A DNA stretch of 36,886 nucleotides, from contig JAFXAJ010000051.1 in NCBI GenBank assembly GCA_017517145.1, positions 1 through 36,886 on the forward strand, given 5' to 3'. The position numbers were made by a program, and so were the translations under genes. This document shows positions 24,204-31,743 of this stretch, one piece after another (the first letter of the stretch is position 1; every line of letters begins with the position of its first letter). Below the pieces are notes generated by a model that was given only the letters and a program-made list of their open reading frames with translations, did no database searches and was not told the DNA's origin. The DNA comes from Ruminococcus sp. (GTDB taxonomy: Bacteria > Bacillota > Clostridia > Oscillospirales > Ruminococcaceae).

Positions 24204-25606
24204 TGGCTAAAAAAAGTATTACAAAACGCTGGATTGTCAATAACCTTGGCGTTATTGTCCTTGCCCTCATAGTAATTGAGCTGGTAGTAATTTACGCTAT
24301 ACAAAGCTATTACTACAGTTCCGCAAAGCAGTACCTTGTGTCGAAAATCAACGCTGTTACAAGCGTGCTGAGTATACACTCACAGGACAGCTCCGCCAAC
24401 TTTTCCGCAGAGGTGCGTAAAACCCTCGAAACCTTCAACGAGAAGGACAAAATCGAGCTTATGGCGATTAACTCAAAGGGGCGTGTGGTGCTGACTTCTT
24501 CGGGATTTTCTCCCGATGCGGACTATGTCATGCCCGACTATGAGGACGCTATGGAGCTGGGGGAGGGCAGCTATATCGGCAGGCTTTCATCTGAGGGAGA
24601 AAAGGTGCTGGCAGTATCAGTTCCCCTTTCCTCTATCAGCAACGAATACAGTTCAGTGCGAATGGTTACGTCACTGACGGAAATAGACAATACTATCAAA
24701 GGGTATATTATCTTTGTAACGGCTGTATGCTCCACTATAATTTTTATCATTGTGGTTACGGGACTTTATTTTGCCCGTTCTATCGTCCGTCCTATACGGC
24801 AGATAAGCGGAATTACACGTAAATTCGCTATGGGAGATTTCTCAGTGCGCATACAGAGCAATGCCGATGACGAGATAGGCGAGCTGTGTTCATCTATTAA
24901 CCACATGGCAGATGAGCTTTCTTCGGCGGAGGCTATGAAAAACGAGTTTATATCTTCCGTTTCCCATGAACTGAGAACTCCCCTTACGGCTATAAAGGGC
25001 TGGGCTGAAACTCTCATGTTTGACGGCGGTGAAAATCCCGATACTATGAAAAAAGGCGTGGGAGTTATCGTAAATGAAACTGAACGTTTGCAGCAAATGG
25101 TTGAGGAGCTGCTTGACTTTTCACGTATGCAGAACGGTCATTTCACCTTGCAGAACAGCACCATGGATATTCTTGCAGAACTGGGCGACGCTGTTCTCAT
25201 GTATTCCGACAAGGCAAGGCGTGAGAATATAAAAATCATCTATGATGAGCCGGAAATGCTGCCCTTTGTTTTCGGTGATAAAAACCGTATACGGCAGGTG
25301 TTTATAAATGTTATTGACAATGCCCTGAAATATTCCGAGCCCGGCGGCACTGTCACTATCAAGGCAGGAGTAAAGGACAGCAGAATCAGGGTTTCCGTAA
25401 AGGATACAGGCTGCGGAATCAAGGAAAGTGACCTTGCCAAGGTAAAAACAAAATTCTATAAAGCCAATCACACAAGGCGAGGTTCGGGAATCGGTCTTGC
25501 CGTGGCTGATGAAATTATCGCTATGCACGGCGGAAATCTTGAAATATACAGCGCAGGTGAGGGCAAGGGTACGAAAGTTACAATAACATTGCCGGCGAAG
25601 AATTAA
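24203..25606 (+). CDS. Sensor histidine kinase
   Basis: A 467-residue membrane kinase, partner of the upstream regulator. TM1 at about 13-34, an external sensor of about 130 residues with a PAS/Cache-like look (IELMAINSKGRVVLTSSGFS), TM2 at about 167-190, and HAMP at about 190-243 follow in order. The HisKA domain has SSVSHELRTPLTAIKGW (phospho-His255). The ATPase domain has an N box (FINVIDNALKYS), G1 (DTGCGI) and G2 (GSGIGLAVA). It is similar in layout to PhoR/ResE/VicK. No terminator is evident; the AT-rich repeat at 25610 follows the stop. Confidence 0.96.
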   Translation: MAKKSITKRWIVNNLGVIVLALIVIELVVIYAIQSYYYSSAKQYLVSKINAVTSVLSIHSQDSSANFSAEVRKTLETFNEKDKIELMAINSKGRVVLTSSGFSPDADYVMPDYEDAMELGEGSYIGRLSSEGEKVLAVSVPLSSISNEYSSVRMVTSLTEIDNTIKGYIIFVTAVCSTIIFIIVVTGLYFARSIVRPIRQISGITRKFAMGDFSVRIQSNADDEIGELCSSINHMADELSSAEAMKNEFISSVSHELRTPLTAIKGWAETLMFDGGENPDTMKKGVGVIVNETERLQQMVEELLDFSRMQNGHFTLQNSTMDILAELGDAVLMYSDKARRENIKIIYDEPEMLPFVFGDKNRIRQVFINVIDNALKYSEPGGTVTIKAGVKDSRIRVSVKDTGCGIKESDLAKVKTKFYKANHTRRGSGIGLAVADEIIAMHGGNLEIYSAGEGKGTKVTITLPAKN

Positions 25607-25609
25607 TTA

Positions 25610-25634
25610 AGAATTATGAATTAAGAATTAAGAA
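25610..25634 (+). repeat. AT-rich dispersed repeat, copy 2
   Basis: Exact 25-base reverse-complement match to 8964-8988, built from AATTAAGAATTA units. It follows the kinase stop within a few bases. Confidence 0.75.
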
Positions 25635-25675
25635 TTGATGTGTTCGGCAGATTTGACATTAATTAAAGAACGAAA

Positions 25676-25723
25676 TTCATCAGGGGCGGATATTATCCGT
25701 CCGATAAATCCCGAAACCATGAA
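25676..25723 (+). other. Structured leader before the DUF1385 gene
   Basis: An 8-bp stem GGGCGGAT/ATCCGTCC (25684-25702, one G-U pair, 3-nt loop) is enclosed by TTCAT (25676-25680) and ATGAA (25719-25723). The outer pair ends 4 nt before the AGGAG ribosome binding site (25728-25732). It does not match any riboswitch I recognise. Confidence 0.45.
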
Positions 25724-25739
25724 AATCAGGAGCAAAAAA

Positions 25740-26729
25740 ATGAGTAAGAATAATAATTCACCAAACAGTGAAAAATTCAAATCTAAAATAGGCGGTCAGG
25801 CTCTCATTGAGGGAATTATGATGTTAGGACCGCAGAAAGGCGCTATGGCTTGCCGACTCCCAGACGGTACAATTGACCTTGAAGTGTGGGATGAAAATAA
25901 CGGAAAGAAAGCTCCGTGGTACAGGAAAACTCCTATAATACGTGGATGCTTCAACTTTGTCACATCTCTTGCAAAGGGATATAAATATACCATGAAATCC
26001 GCTGAAAAACAGATGACCGAGGACGAAAAGGCTGAGGAAGAACGCAAAGCCGCCAAAAAGGCAGGCAAGGAAGTTCCCGAAATGGACGATGATAAATTTT
26101 CCTCAGAGGCCTTCGATGTGATTATGATTATCGGTACTGTTATCGGAATCGCTGTAGCTATGGGACTTTTCTTCTTCATGCCCAAATTCATTGTGGGACT
26201 TATCCCCGATATTGAAAAATCAGGAATTATCCGTTCAATGCTGGAGGGAATCGTGAAAATCGCCCTTTTTGTCCTCTATATGTGGGCTGTAAGCCTGATG
26301 AAGGATATAAAAAGACAGTATATGTATCACGGCGCAGAGCATAAAACCATTGCCTGCCATGAGGCAGAGCTTCCCCTTACAGTGGAGAATATCCGCAAGC
26401 AGTCACGCTTCCACAAGCGCTGCGGCACAAGCTTTATCTTTATCGTGCTTATTATCGGTATATTCGTTATGTGCTTTGTTCCCAAGGGCTTGCTCTGGTG
26501 GCAGCGTTCACTGCTCAGCCTTGCGACTCTCCCTCTTGTTGTGGGTATCTCCTATGAGTGTATCCGTCTTGCAGGAAATAACGATAATCTTTTTACAAGA
26601 ATACTTTCAGCTCCCGGACTTGCAATGCAGAGAATTACAACACGTGAGCCTGACGACAGCATGATTGAAATTGCAATTGCTGCCATGACTCCCTGTATTC
26701 CCGAAGATAAATCGGAGGACAGATGGTAA
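25740..26729 (+). CDS. DUF1385 domain membrane protein
   Basis: A 329-residue protein of the widespread DUF1385 family, whose function is not established. Family marks are GGQALIEGIMMLGP near the N-terminus, YHGAEHKTIACHE in the middle, and HKRCGTSFIFIV later. There are about four membrane segments (near 120-145, 165-190, 230-255 and 262-282). The start at 25740 has AGGAG 7 nt upstream; upstream in-frame codons belong to the leader. In many Firmicutes this gene sits beside prmC, as here, with a 7-base overlap. It is the first gene of the recA operon. Confidence 0.93.
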   Translation: MSKNNNSPNSEKFKSKIGGQALIEGIMMLGPQKGAMACRLPDGTIDLEVWDENNGKKAPWYRKTPIIRGCFNFVTSLAKGYKYTMKSAEKQMTEDEKAEEERKAAKKAGKEVPEMDDDKFSSEAFDVIMIIGTVIGIAVAMGLFFFMPKFIVGLIPDIEKSGIIRSMLEGIVKIALFVLYMWAVSLMKDIKRQYMYHGAEHKTIACHEAELPLTVENIRKQSRFHKRCGTSFIFIVLIIGIFVMCFVPKGLLWWQRSLLSLATLPLVVGISYECIRLAGNNDNLFTRILSAPGLAMQRITTREPDDSMIEIAIAAMTPCIPEDKSEDRW

Positions 26730-27574
26730 GACAAAGCCTTTACAGATATTGCGTGGAGCTTATGGAAAAAGCGGAAATCCCCGACTGCGGATTCGATACG
26801 CTTTGCATTTTTCAGGACGTTCTGGAGGATAAAATGCCGCTGTTTCAGCCTGAAATGGAAGTTCCTGCGGATAAGGAATCTGCAATTCTGGACATGGTAA
26901 ACAAGCGTATCAGCGGAATTCCATTGCAGTATATTCTCGGAGAATGGGAATTCTGGGGACTGCCTATGAAAGTGGGGGAGGGTGTGCTCATTCCCCGTCC
27001 CGACACGGAAACTCTTATTGAGGATATTCTGGGAATTGTCCGTGAGAAGCAGCTGAAATCCCCGAAAATAGCTGATTTGTGCAGCGGCAGCGGATGTATT
27101 GCAATTGCCCTGCAAAAAGAAATTCCCACGGCTCAGGTCTGCGCAGTCGAGCTTTCAGAAAAGGCTCTGGTATATCTCAGACAAAATACGGAGCTTAATT
27201 CCGTTCCTGTGGAAATTATCCGTGGAGATGTGCTTTCCGCTGAATTTGCAGCGGATTTCAGAGATTTTGACATTATTGCAAGCAATCCCCCCTATCTCAC
27301 AGCGCAGGATATGACGGAGCTGCAGAGCGAAGTACAGAAAGAGCCGCAGTCTGCACTTTTCGGCGGAAATGACGGTCTGGATTTCTACCGCAGTATGACT
27401 CCATTGTGGAAAAATGCCCTTAAAAAAGGCGGCTGTCTCTGTTATGAATTCGGCATGGGACAGGAAGAAGATATAAAGCTTATACTTGAAGAAAATAATT
27501 TTGCAAATATAAAATTCAGCCGTGACGGCGGCGGTATTATCCGCACTGTCACCGCAGAGAAAACGGAGGTATAA
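26723..27574 (+). CDS. prmC: Peptide chain release factor glutamine methyltransferase
   Basis: A 283-residue SAM-dependent enzyme that methylates the Gln of the GGQ motif in release factors. The N-terminal helical domain precedes [12 protein letters not shown] and VLIPRPDTE. The SAM motif is [13 protein letters not shown] (118-130), and the catalytic NPPY is at 188-191. The usual partner prfA is not adjacent; the gene is followed after one base by recA. The ribosome binding site is CGGAGG inside the DUF1385 gene. Confidence 0.96.
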   Translation: MVRQSLYRYCVELMEKAEIPDCGFDTLCIFQDVLEDKMPLFQPEMEVPADKESAILDMVNKRISGIPLQYILGEWEFWGLPMKVGEGVLIPRPDTETLIEDILGIVREKQLKSPKIADLCSGSGCIAIALQKEIPTAQVCAVELSEKALVYLRQNTELNSVPVEIIRGDVLSAEFAADFRDFDIIASNPPYLTAQDMTELQSEVQKEPQSALFGGNDGLDFYRSMTPLWKNALKKGGCLCYEFGMGQEEDIKLILEENNFANIKFSRDGGGIIRTVTAEKTEV

Positions 27575-27575
27575 T

Positions 27576-28763
27576 ATGGCAAAGAAGGAACTCAAAACCA
27601 AACCCACTGTCGTGAAAGTGACCGCTAAGGACGCTAAAAAAGAGGCTCTTGCAAGCGCTCTCAAGCAGCTTGAAAAGAGATACGGCGCAGGTGCGGTTAT
27701 GCGTCTGGGCGAAACAAAGGTACTCAACGTTGACGCTATCCCCACAGGTTCGATGACTCTTGATATGGCGCTGGGTATAGGCGGTGTTCCGAGAGGACGT
27801 ATTGTTGAGATTTACGGCCCTGAAAGCTCCGGTAAAACAACAGTTGCCCTTTCCGTTATCGCACAGGCTCAGAAGCTTGATGGCGAAGTTGCCTTCATTG
27901 ACGTTGAACACGCTCTTGACCCCTCTTATGCAAAGGCTCTAGGTGTAAATATTGACAATCTCCTTGTATCTCAGCCCGACAGTGGTGAACAGGCTCTGGA
28001 AATTGCGGAAGCGCTTATTCGTTCAGGTGCTATTGACGTTATCGTTCTTGACTCCATTGCCGCTATGACTACCCGTGCGGAAATTGACGGCGAAATGGGC
28101 GATCTCCACGTTGGTCAGCTGGCAAGACTTATGTCACAGGCTATGAGAAAGCTGACAGCGGCTATTTCAAAATCCAACTGCGTTGCAATTTTCATTAACC
28201 AGATTCGTGAAAAAATCGGCGTTATGTACGGAAATCCCGAAACTACCCCCGGCGGCCGTGCGCTGAAATTCTATGCTTCTGTACGTATTGAAGTCCGCAA
28301 GGGCGAGGTTATCAAGGAGGCAGGTCAGATTATCGGCGCAAGTACACGCTGCAAGGTTGTAAAAAATAAGGTTGCTCCGCCCTTTAAAGAGGCTGAATTT
28401 GATATGATGTACGGCGAGGGAATCTCCCGTACAGGCGAGGTTCTCGACATTGCCACAGAGCTTGACATCATCAAGAAGGGCGGTTCATGGTTCAGCTATG
28501 GTGACCGCAAGCTGGGACAGGGCCGTGACAATGTAAAGGAACTGCTTAAAAATGACCCCGAATTTATGGCGGAGATCGAAGCACAGATTCTTGCCCGCAA
28601 GGACGAACTGATGAATAAGTCCGATAAGAAAAATGAAAAGGGCAAGGCTGCCGCAGAAGCTGCTGCCGTTGCGGCATCTCTCAGAGAGGACGAGGACGGA
28701 AATGAAATTGATATTCTCGGCTCGATTGATGAGGATTTCGAGGAATTTACTCCCGTTGAATAA
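27576..28763 (+). CDS. recA: Recombinase RecA
   Basis: A 395-residue strand-exchange protein for homologous recombination and SOS induction. Walker A is GPESSGKTT (81-89), and the Walker B region is [10 protein letters not shown]. The L2 region includes [20 protein letters not shown]. It is longer than the E. coli protein because of a Lys-rich N-terminal extension of about 20 residues and an acidic, Ala-rich tail. The start at 27576 follows GGAGGT at 27565-27570, one base after the prmC stop. The stop overlaps recX by one base. No LexA-type (SOS) box is visible in the operon leader. Confidence 0.98.
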   Translation: MAKKELKTKPTVVKVTAKDAKKEALASALKQLEKRYGAGAVMRLGETKVLNVDAIPTGSMTLDMALGIGGVPRGRIVEIYGPESSGKTTVALSVIAQAQKLDGEVAFIDVEHALDPSYAKALGVNIDNLLVSQPDSGEQALEIAEALIRSGAIDVIVLDSIAAMTTRAEIDGEMGDLHVGQLARLMSQAMRKLTAAISKSNCVAIFINQIREKIGVMYGNPETTPGGRALKFYASVRIEVRKGEVIKEAGQIIGASTRCKVVKNKVAPPFKEAEFDMMYGEGISRTGEVLDIATELDIIKKGGSWFSYGDRKLGQGRDNVKELLKNDPEFMAEIEAQILARKDELMNKSDKKNEKGKAAAEAAAVAASLREDEDGNEIDILGSIDEDFEEFTPVE

Positions 28764-29404
28764 TGATTATTACGTCTTTGTCACACTATAGGGGCAAAAC
28801 CTTTGAAGTGGAATTTGATGAACAGAAAAAACTCTATCTCCATATCGACATAATTACCGATTTCGGGCTGTCGCAGGGGATGGATATAGAACGGACGGAA
28901 CTGAAAAAAATCGTGTATGCGTCAAATTTCCGCCGTGCTTATGAGTACGCCCTGTATCGTCTTGATTACAGGGACTACTCTGCTGAGGAGATATATGAAA
29001 AGCTCCTTGAAACGTACAAAAACGAGAGTCTTTGCCTTGAAGTGGTGAAAAAGCTTGCCCGTGCAGGTATCATCAATGATGAACGGTATGCGGAAAAGCT
29101 GGCACGTAAGCTGGTTGAATCGAAGAAGCTGGGGTATCGCCGTACAGTCCGTGAAATGGCGCAGAAGGGACTTACGGAGGACACCATAGAAAAGGCGCTT
29201 GAACAGTATGACTCTGCTTTCGGGGAGAATCTCCGTACCCTGCTAAGGGGAAAATACAGCCGCTTCCTCACCGACAGAGAGGACAGAAAATCTGTGGAAA
29301 AGGTCAAGAATGCCCTTGTCCGTCTGGGATACGGCTACGATGAGATAAACCGCTGTGTTGCGGAATATTTTGATAATTCAGAGGTGCAGAACAATGTCTA
29401 TTAA
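28763..29404 (+). CDS. recX: Regulatory protein RecX
   Basis: A 213-residue all-helical protein of the RecX family, known to inhibit RecA filaments. The repeats are readable: FRRAYEYALYRLDYRDYSAEEIYEKL in pieces, then LARAGIINDERYAEKLAR, and GYRRTVREMAQKGLTEDTI. It is translationally coupled to recA (TAATG), a common arrangement that links inhibitor level to RecA level. The 3' end overlaps rimO by 11 nt. Confidence 0.95.
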   Translation: MIITSLSHYRGKTFEVEFDEQKKLYLHIDIITDFGLSQGMDIERTELKKIVYASNFRRAYEYALYRLDYRDYSAEEIYEKLLETYKNESLCLEVVKKLARAGIINDERYAEKLARKLVESKKLGYRRTVREMAQKGLTEDTIEKALEQYDSAFGENLRTLLRGKYSRFLTDREDRKSVEKVKNALVRLGYGYDEINRCVAEYFDNSEVQNNVY

Positions 29405-30722
29405 AGTGGGAATGGTATCTCTGGGATGCTCCAAAAATCTGGTGGATTCCGAGAGAATGTTATATAAACTCAAACAAAACGGATATACCCTCGTGACTGA
29501 ACCCGGTCTTGCTGATATTGCTGTTGTAAATACTTGCGGCTTTATAAAGTCGGCAAAAGAGGAGGCTATCGAAACTATACTTGAGCTGGCGGCACTTAAA
29601 GCTGACGGCACGCTGAAAAAAATCGTCATTACAGGCTGCCTGACTGAGCGCTACAGAGAAGAAGCCGCTGAGCTTTTCCCTGAGGCTGACGCTGTTATAG
29701 GTATTGGAAATAACAAGGATATTGTGGATATTCTCAATGAAGTTATGGCTGGTGAAAGGGTAGTCAGATTCGGCTCTAAGCTTGACGCTGAAATGACAGG
29801 GGACAGAATTATTTCTACTCTCCCGTTCTTCACATATCTGAAAATTGCAGAGGGCTGCTCAAATTGCTGTACATACTGCGCTATTCCCACGATTCGTGGA
29901 AAATACAGAAGCGTTCCCATGGAGGATGTTATCGCTGAGGCTGAAAAACTGGCGGCAAACGGCGTGACAGAGCTTGTTGTAATTGCGCAGGATACTTCTC
30001 GCTACGGAGAGGACTTGTATGGGGAATCAAAGCTTCCTGAACTGCTGAAAAGACTTTGTAAAATCGACGGTCTGAAATGGATTCGTACTCTTTACTGCTA
30101 CCCTGAACGCATTACAGATGAACTTCTGGATACAATAGCGTCAGAGGAAAAGCTGGTGAAGTATCTGGAAATTCCCATTCAGCACTGCGATAAGGATATA
30201 CTTTCCGCTATGAACAGATGGGGCAGTGAGGAGGAGCTTGAAGCGCTCTTTGCACGAATCAGAAGCAAGATACCCGATGTTGTTCTCCGCACAACGCTGA
30301 TAACAGGCTTCCCCGGTGAAACTGAGGAGCAGTTCAACGCCCTTGCTGAGTTCGTAAATCGTGTGAAGTTCGACAGACTTGGCTGTTTCCCTTATTCCGC
30401 AGAGGAGGGTACAAAGGCGGCAGGCTTTGACAATCAGATAGATGAAGATGTTGCGGCTCATCGTGCGGATATTATCATGGAACAGCAGCTTGAACGCAGC
30501 TATGACAATAATAAAAAGCTCATGGACGCAGAGCTTGAAGCTGTAGTAGAGGGATATGACAGATTCGGAGAATGTTTCTTCGGACGTACTGCCCTTGACG
30601 CTCCCGACATTGACGGAAAGGTGTTCTTCACTTCGGAAAATCCCCTTAAAATAGGCGATTACGTGAAGATTAAAATTACAGATACTCTTGATTACGACCT
30701 GATTGGAGAGGTGATTGAATGA
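29394..30722 (+). CDS. rimO: Ribosomal protein S12 methylthiotransferase RimO
   Basis: A 442-residue radical-SAM enzyme adding a methylthio group to an Asp of ribosomal protein S12. The N-terminal cluster cysteines are in VSLGCSKN, VVNTCGF and ITGCLTERY. The radical-SAM motif CSNCCTYC gives CX3CX2C with one extra Cys. A TRAM domain closes the protein (ENPLKIGDYVKIKITD). SLGCSKNLVDSE distinguishes RimO from the tRNA enzyme MiaB. The start at 29394 has GAGGTG upstream. It overlaps pgsA as ATGA. Confidence 0.96.
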   Translation: MSIKVGMVSLGCSKNLVDSERMLYKLKQNGYTLVTEPGLADIAVVNTCGFIKSAKEEAIETILELAALKADGTLKKIVITGCLTERYREEAAELFPEADAVIGIGNNKDIVDILNEVMAGERVVRFGSKLDAEMTGDRIISTLPFFTYLKIAEGCSNCCTYCAIPTIRGKYRSVPMEDVIAEAEKLAANGVTELVVIAQDTSRYGEDLYGESKLPELLKRLCKIDGLKWIRTLYCYPERITDELLDTIASEEKLVKYLEIPIQHCDKDILSAMNRWGSEEELEALFARIRSKIPDVVLRTTLITGFPGETEEQFNALAEFVNRVKFDRLGCFPYSAEEGTKAAGFDNQIDEDVAAHRADIIMEQQLERSYDNNKKLMDAELEAVVEGYDRFGECFFGRTALDAPDIDGKVFFTSENPLKIGDYVKIKITDTLDYDLIGEVIE

Positions 30723-31303
30723 ATCTGCCAAATAAATTAACCCTGCTGAGAGTAATTCTCATACCATTTTTTCTTTTGTTCATATACCTCGATATGCCTT
30801 TTAATTTCCTCTTTGCACTGATTATTTTTGCCGCAGCTTCAATTACTGACGCTCTTGACGGTAAAATTGCCCGTTCAAGAAATTTGGTGACAAATTTCGG
30901 AAAATTTCTTGACCCTTTGGCTGACAAAGTGCTTGTTCTGTCGGCTCTCACTGTTTTCGTGGAGCTTGACGAAGTTCGTATGGGAGCAATTCCCCTTATT
31001 ATTATCAGCGCAAGAGAATTTATGGTATCAGGTCTGAGGCTTCTTGCCGCTGATACTGGAGTTGTAGTTGCAGCCGGTATCTGGGGAAAACTTAAAACTG
31101 CATTTACCATGGTGGCTATTGTTGTGGCGCTGACATGGCTGAGTATATGTCACGATTTCAGCTTCAACATCTCCGAAGCAGTTGTGACAGCTATGGATTG
31201 CTGGGTTATTCCTGCGCTTATCTGGATTTCCACAGCACTTACTGTAATTTCGGGAGGAGTTTATCTCAAGGGTTACTGGCATCTGATTGATTCCGACAAA
31301 TAG
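30719..31303 (+). CDS. pgsA: CDP-diacylglycerol-glycerol-3-phosphate 3-phosphatidyltransferase
   Basis: A 194-residue integral membrane enzyme making phosphatidylglycerol phosphate. The CDP-alcohol phosphatidyltransferase motif is complete: DALDGKIARSRNL through GKFLDPLAD (Asp44, Asp47, Asp65, Asp69). The N-terminus NLPNKLTLLRVILIPF is typical. About four to five membrane helices are seen. It is coupled to rimO by a 4-base overlap. Confidence 0.96.
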   Translation: MNLPNKLTLLRVILIPFFLLFIYLDMPFNFLFALIIFAAASITDALDGKIARSRNLVTNFGKFLDPLADKVLVLSALTVFVELDEVRMGAIPLIIISAREFMVSGLRLLAADTGVVVAAGIWGKLKTAFTMVAIVVALTWLSICHDFSFNISEAVVTAMDCWVIPALIWISTALTVISGGVYLKGYWHLIDSDK

Positions 31304-31313
31304 GAGGGGAATT

Positions 31314-31700
31314 ATGAAATACTGTGCCGCACAGATAAAGTATCTTACAGCTATACAGGAGCTTTCTGCGGAATCCGACGATGTTAAAAGTGTTGATATT
31401 GCACGTCATCTGGGAGTATCACGTTCAAGTGTAAGCAAAACCCTGCGCTGTCTTGCTAATTCGGGGCTTGTCTGCGAGGATTATGCTATAAATGTTGTGC
31501 TGACCGCTGACGGACTGGACGCAGTAAGGGATATTTTCCGCAATTTCAATGAGGTGTATATATTCTTCCGCCGTTTTCTGAAGCTTAGTCATGAGGAGGC
31601 TCATGAACAGGCGCTGACTTTTGTGACTACATTCCCAGAGGAAACCTGCGACAGAGTACGCAAAGTTATCAGAAAGACTGTCAAAAAGAATAACTATTGA
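31314..31700 (+). CDS. DtxR/MntR-like winged-helix regulator lacking metal ligands
   Basis: A 128-residue protein with the DtxR-family layout: N-terminal winged helix (DIARHLGVSRSSVSKTLRCL, NSGLVCEDYAINVVLTADG) followed by a helical dimerisation segment with EEAHEQALTFVTTFPEETC. When aligned by eye with MntR, the metal-binding positions (Asp8, Glu11, His77, Glu99, Glu102, His103) are occupied by non-ligand residues such as Lys, Thr, Tyr, Val and Thr. It may sense something else or act constitutively. The start at 31314 follows AGGAGGGG. It is last in the recA operon, before a strong terminator. Confidence 0.82.
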   Translation: MKYCAAQIKYLTAIQELSAESDDVKSVDIARHLGVSRSSVSKTLRCLANSGLVCEDYAINVVLTADGLDAVRDIFRNFNEVYIFFRRFLKLSHEEAHEQALTFVTTFPEETCDRVRKVIRKTVKKNNY

Positions 31701-31702
31701 TA

Positions 31703-31738
31703 AAAAACCCGTACAGAAATTTTTTCTGTACGGGTTTT
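31703..31738. terminator. Bidirectional terminator of the recA operon and dockerin operon
   Basis: A 13-bp-plus stem ACCCGTACAGAAA/TTTCTGTACGGGT with a 3-nt loop is flanked by A residues on the left and T residues on the right. It separates two convergent genes whose stops are only 43 bp apart. Confidence 0.95.
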
Positions 31739-31743
31739 GTCTA

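Noticed and set aside
25653..25681. TTGACA before the DUF1385 gene as a promoter
   Set aside because: A perfect -35 box is present, but no acceptable -10 lies 16-18 bp downstream (TTCATC), so I did not list it as a feature.
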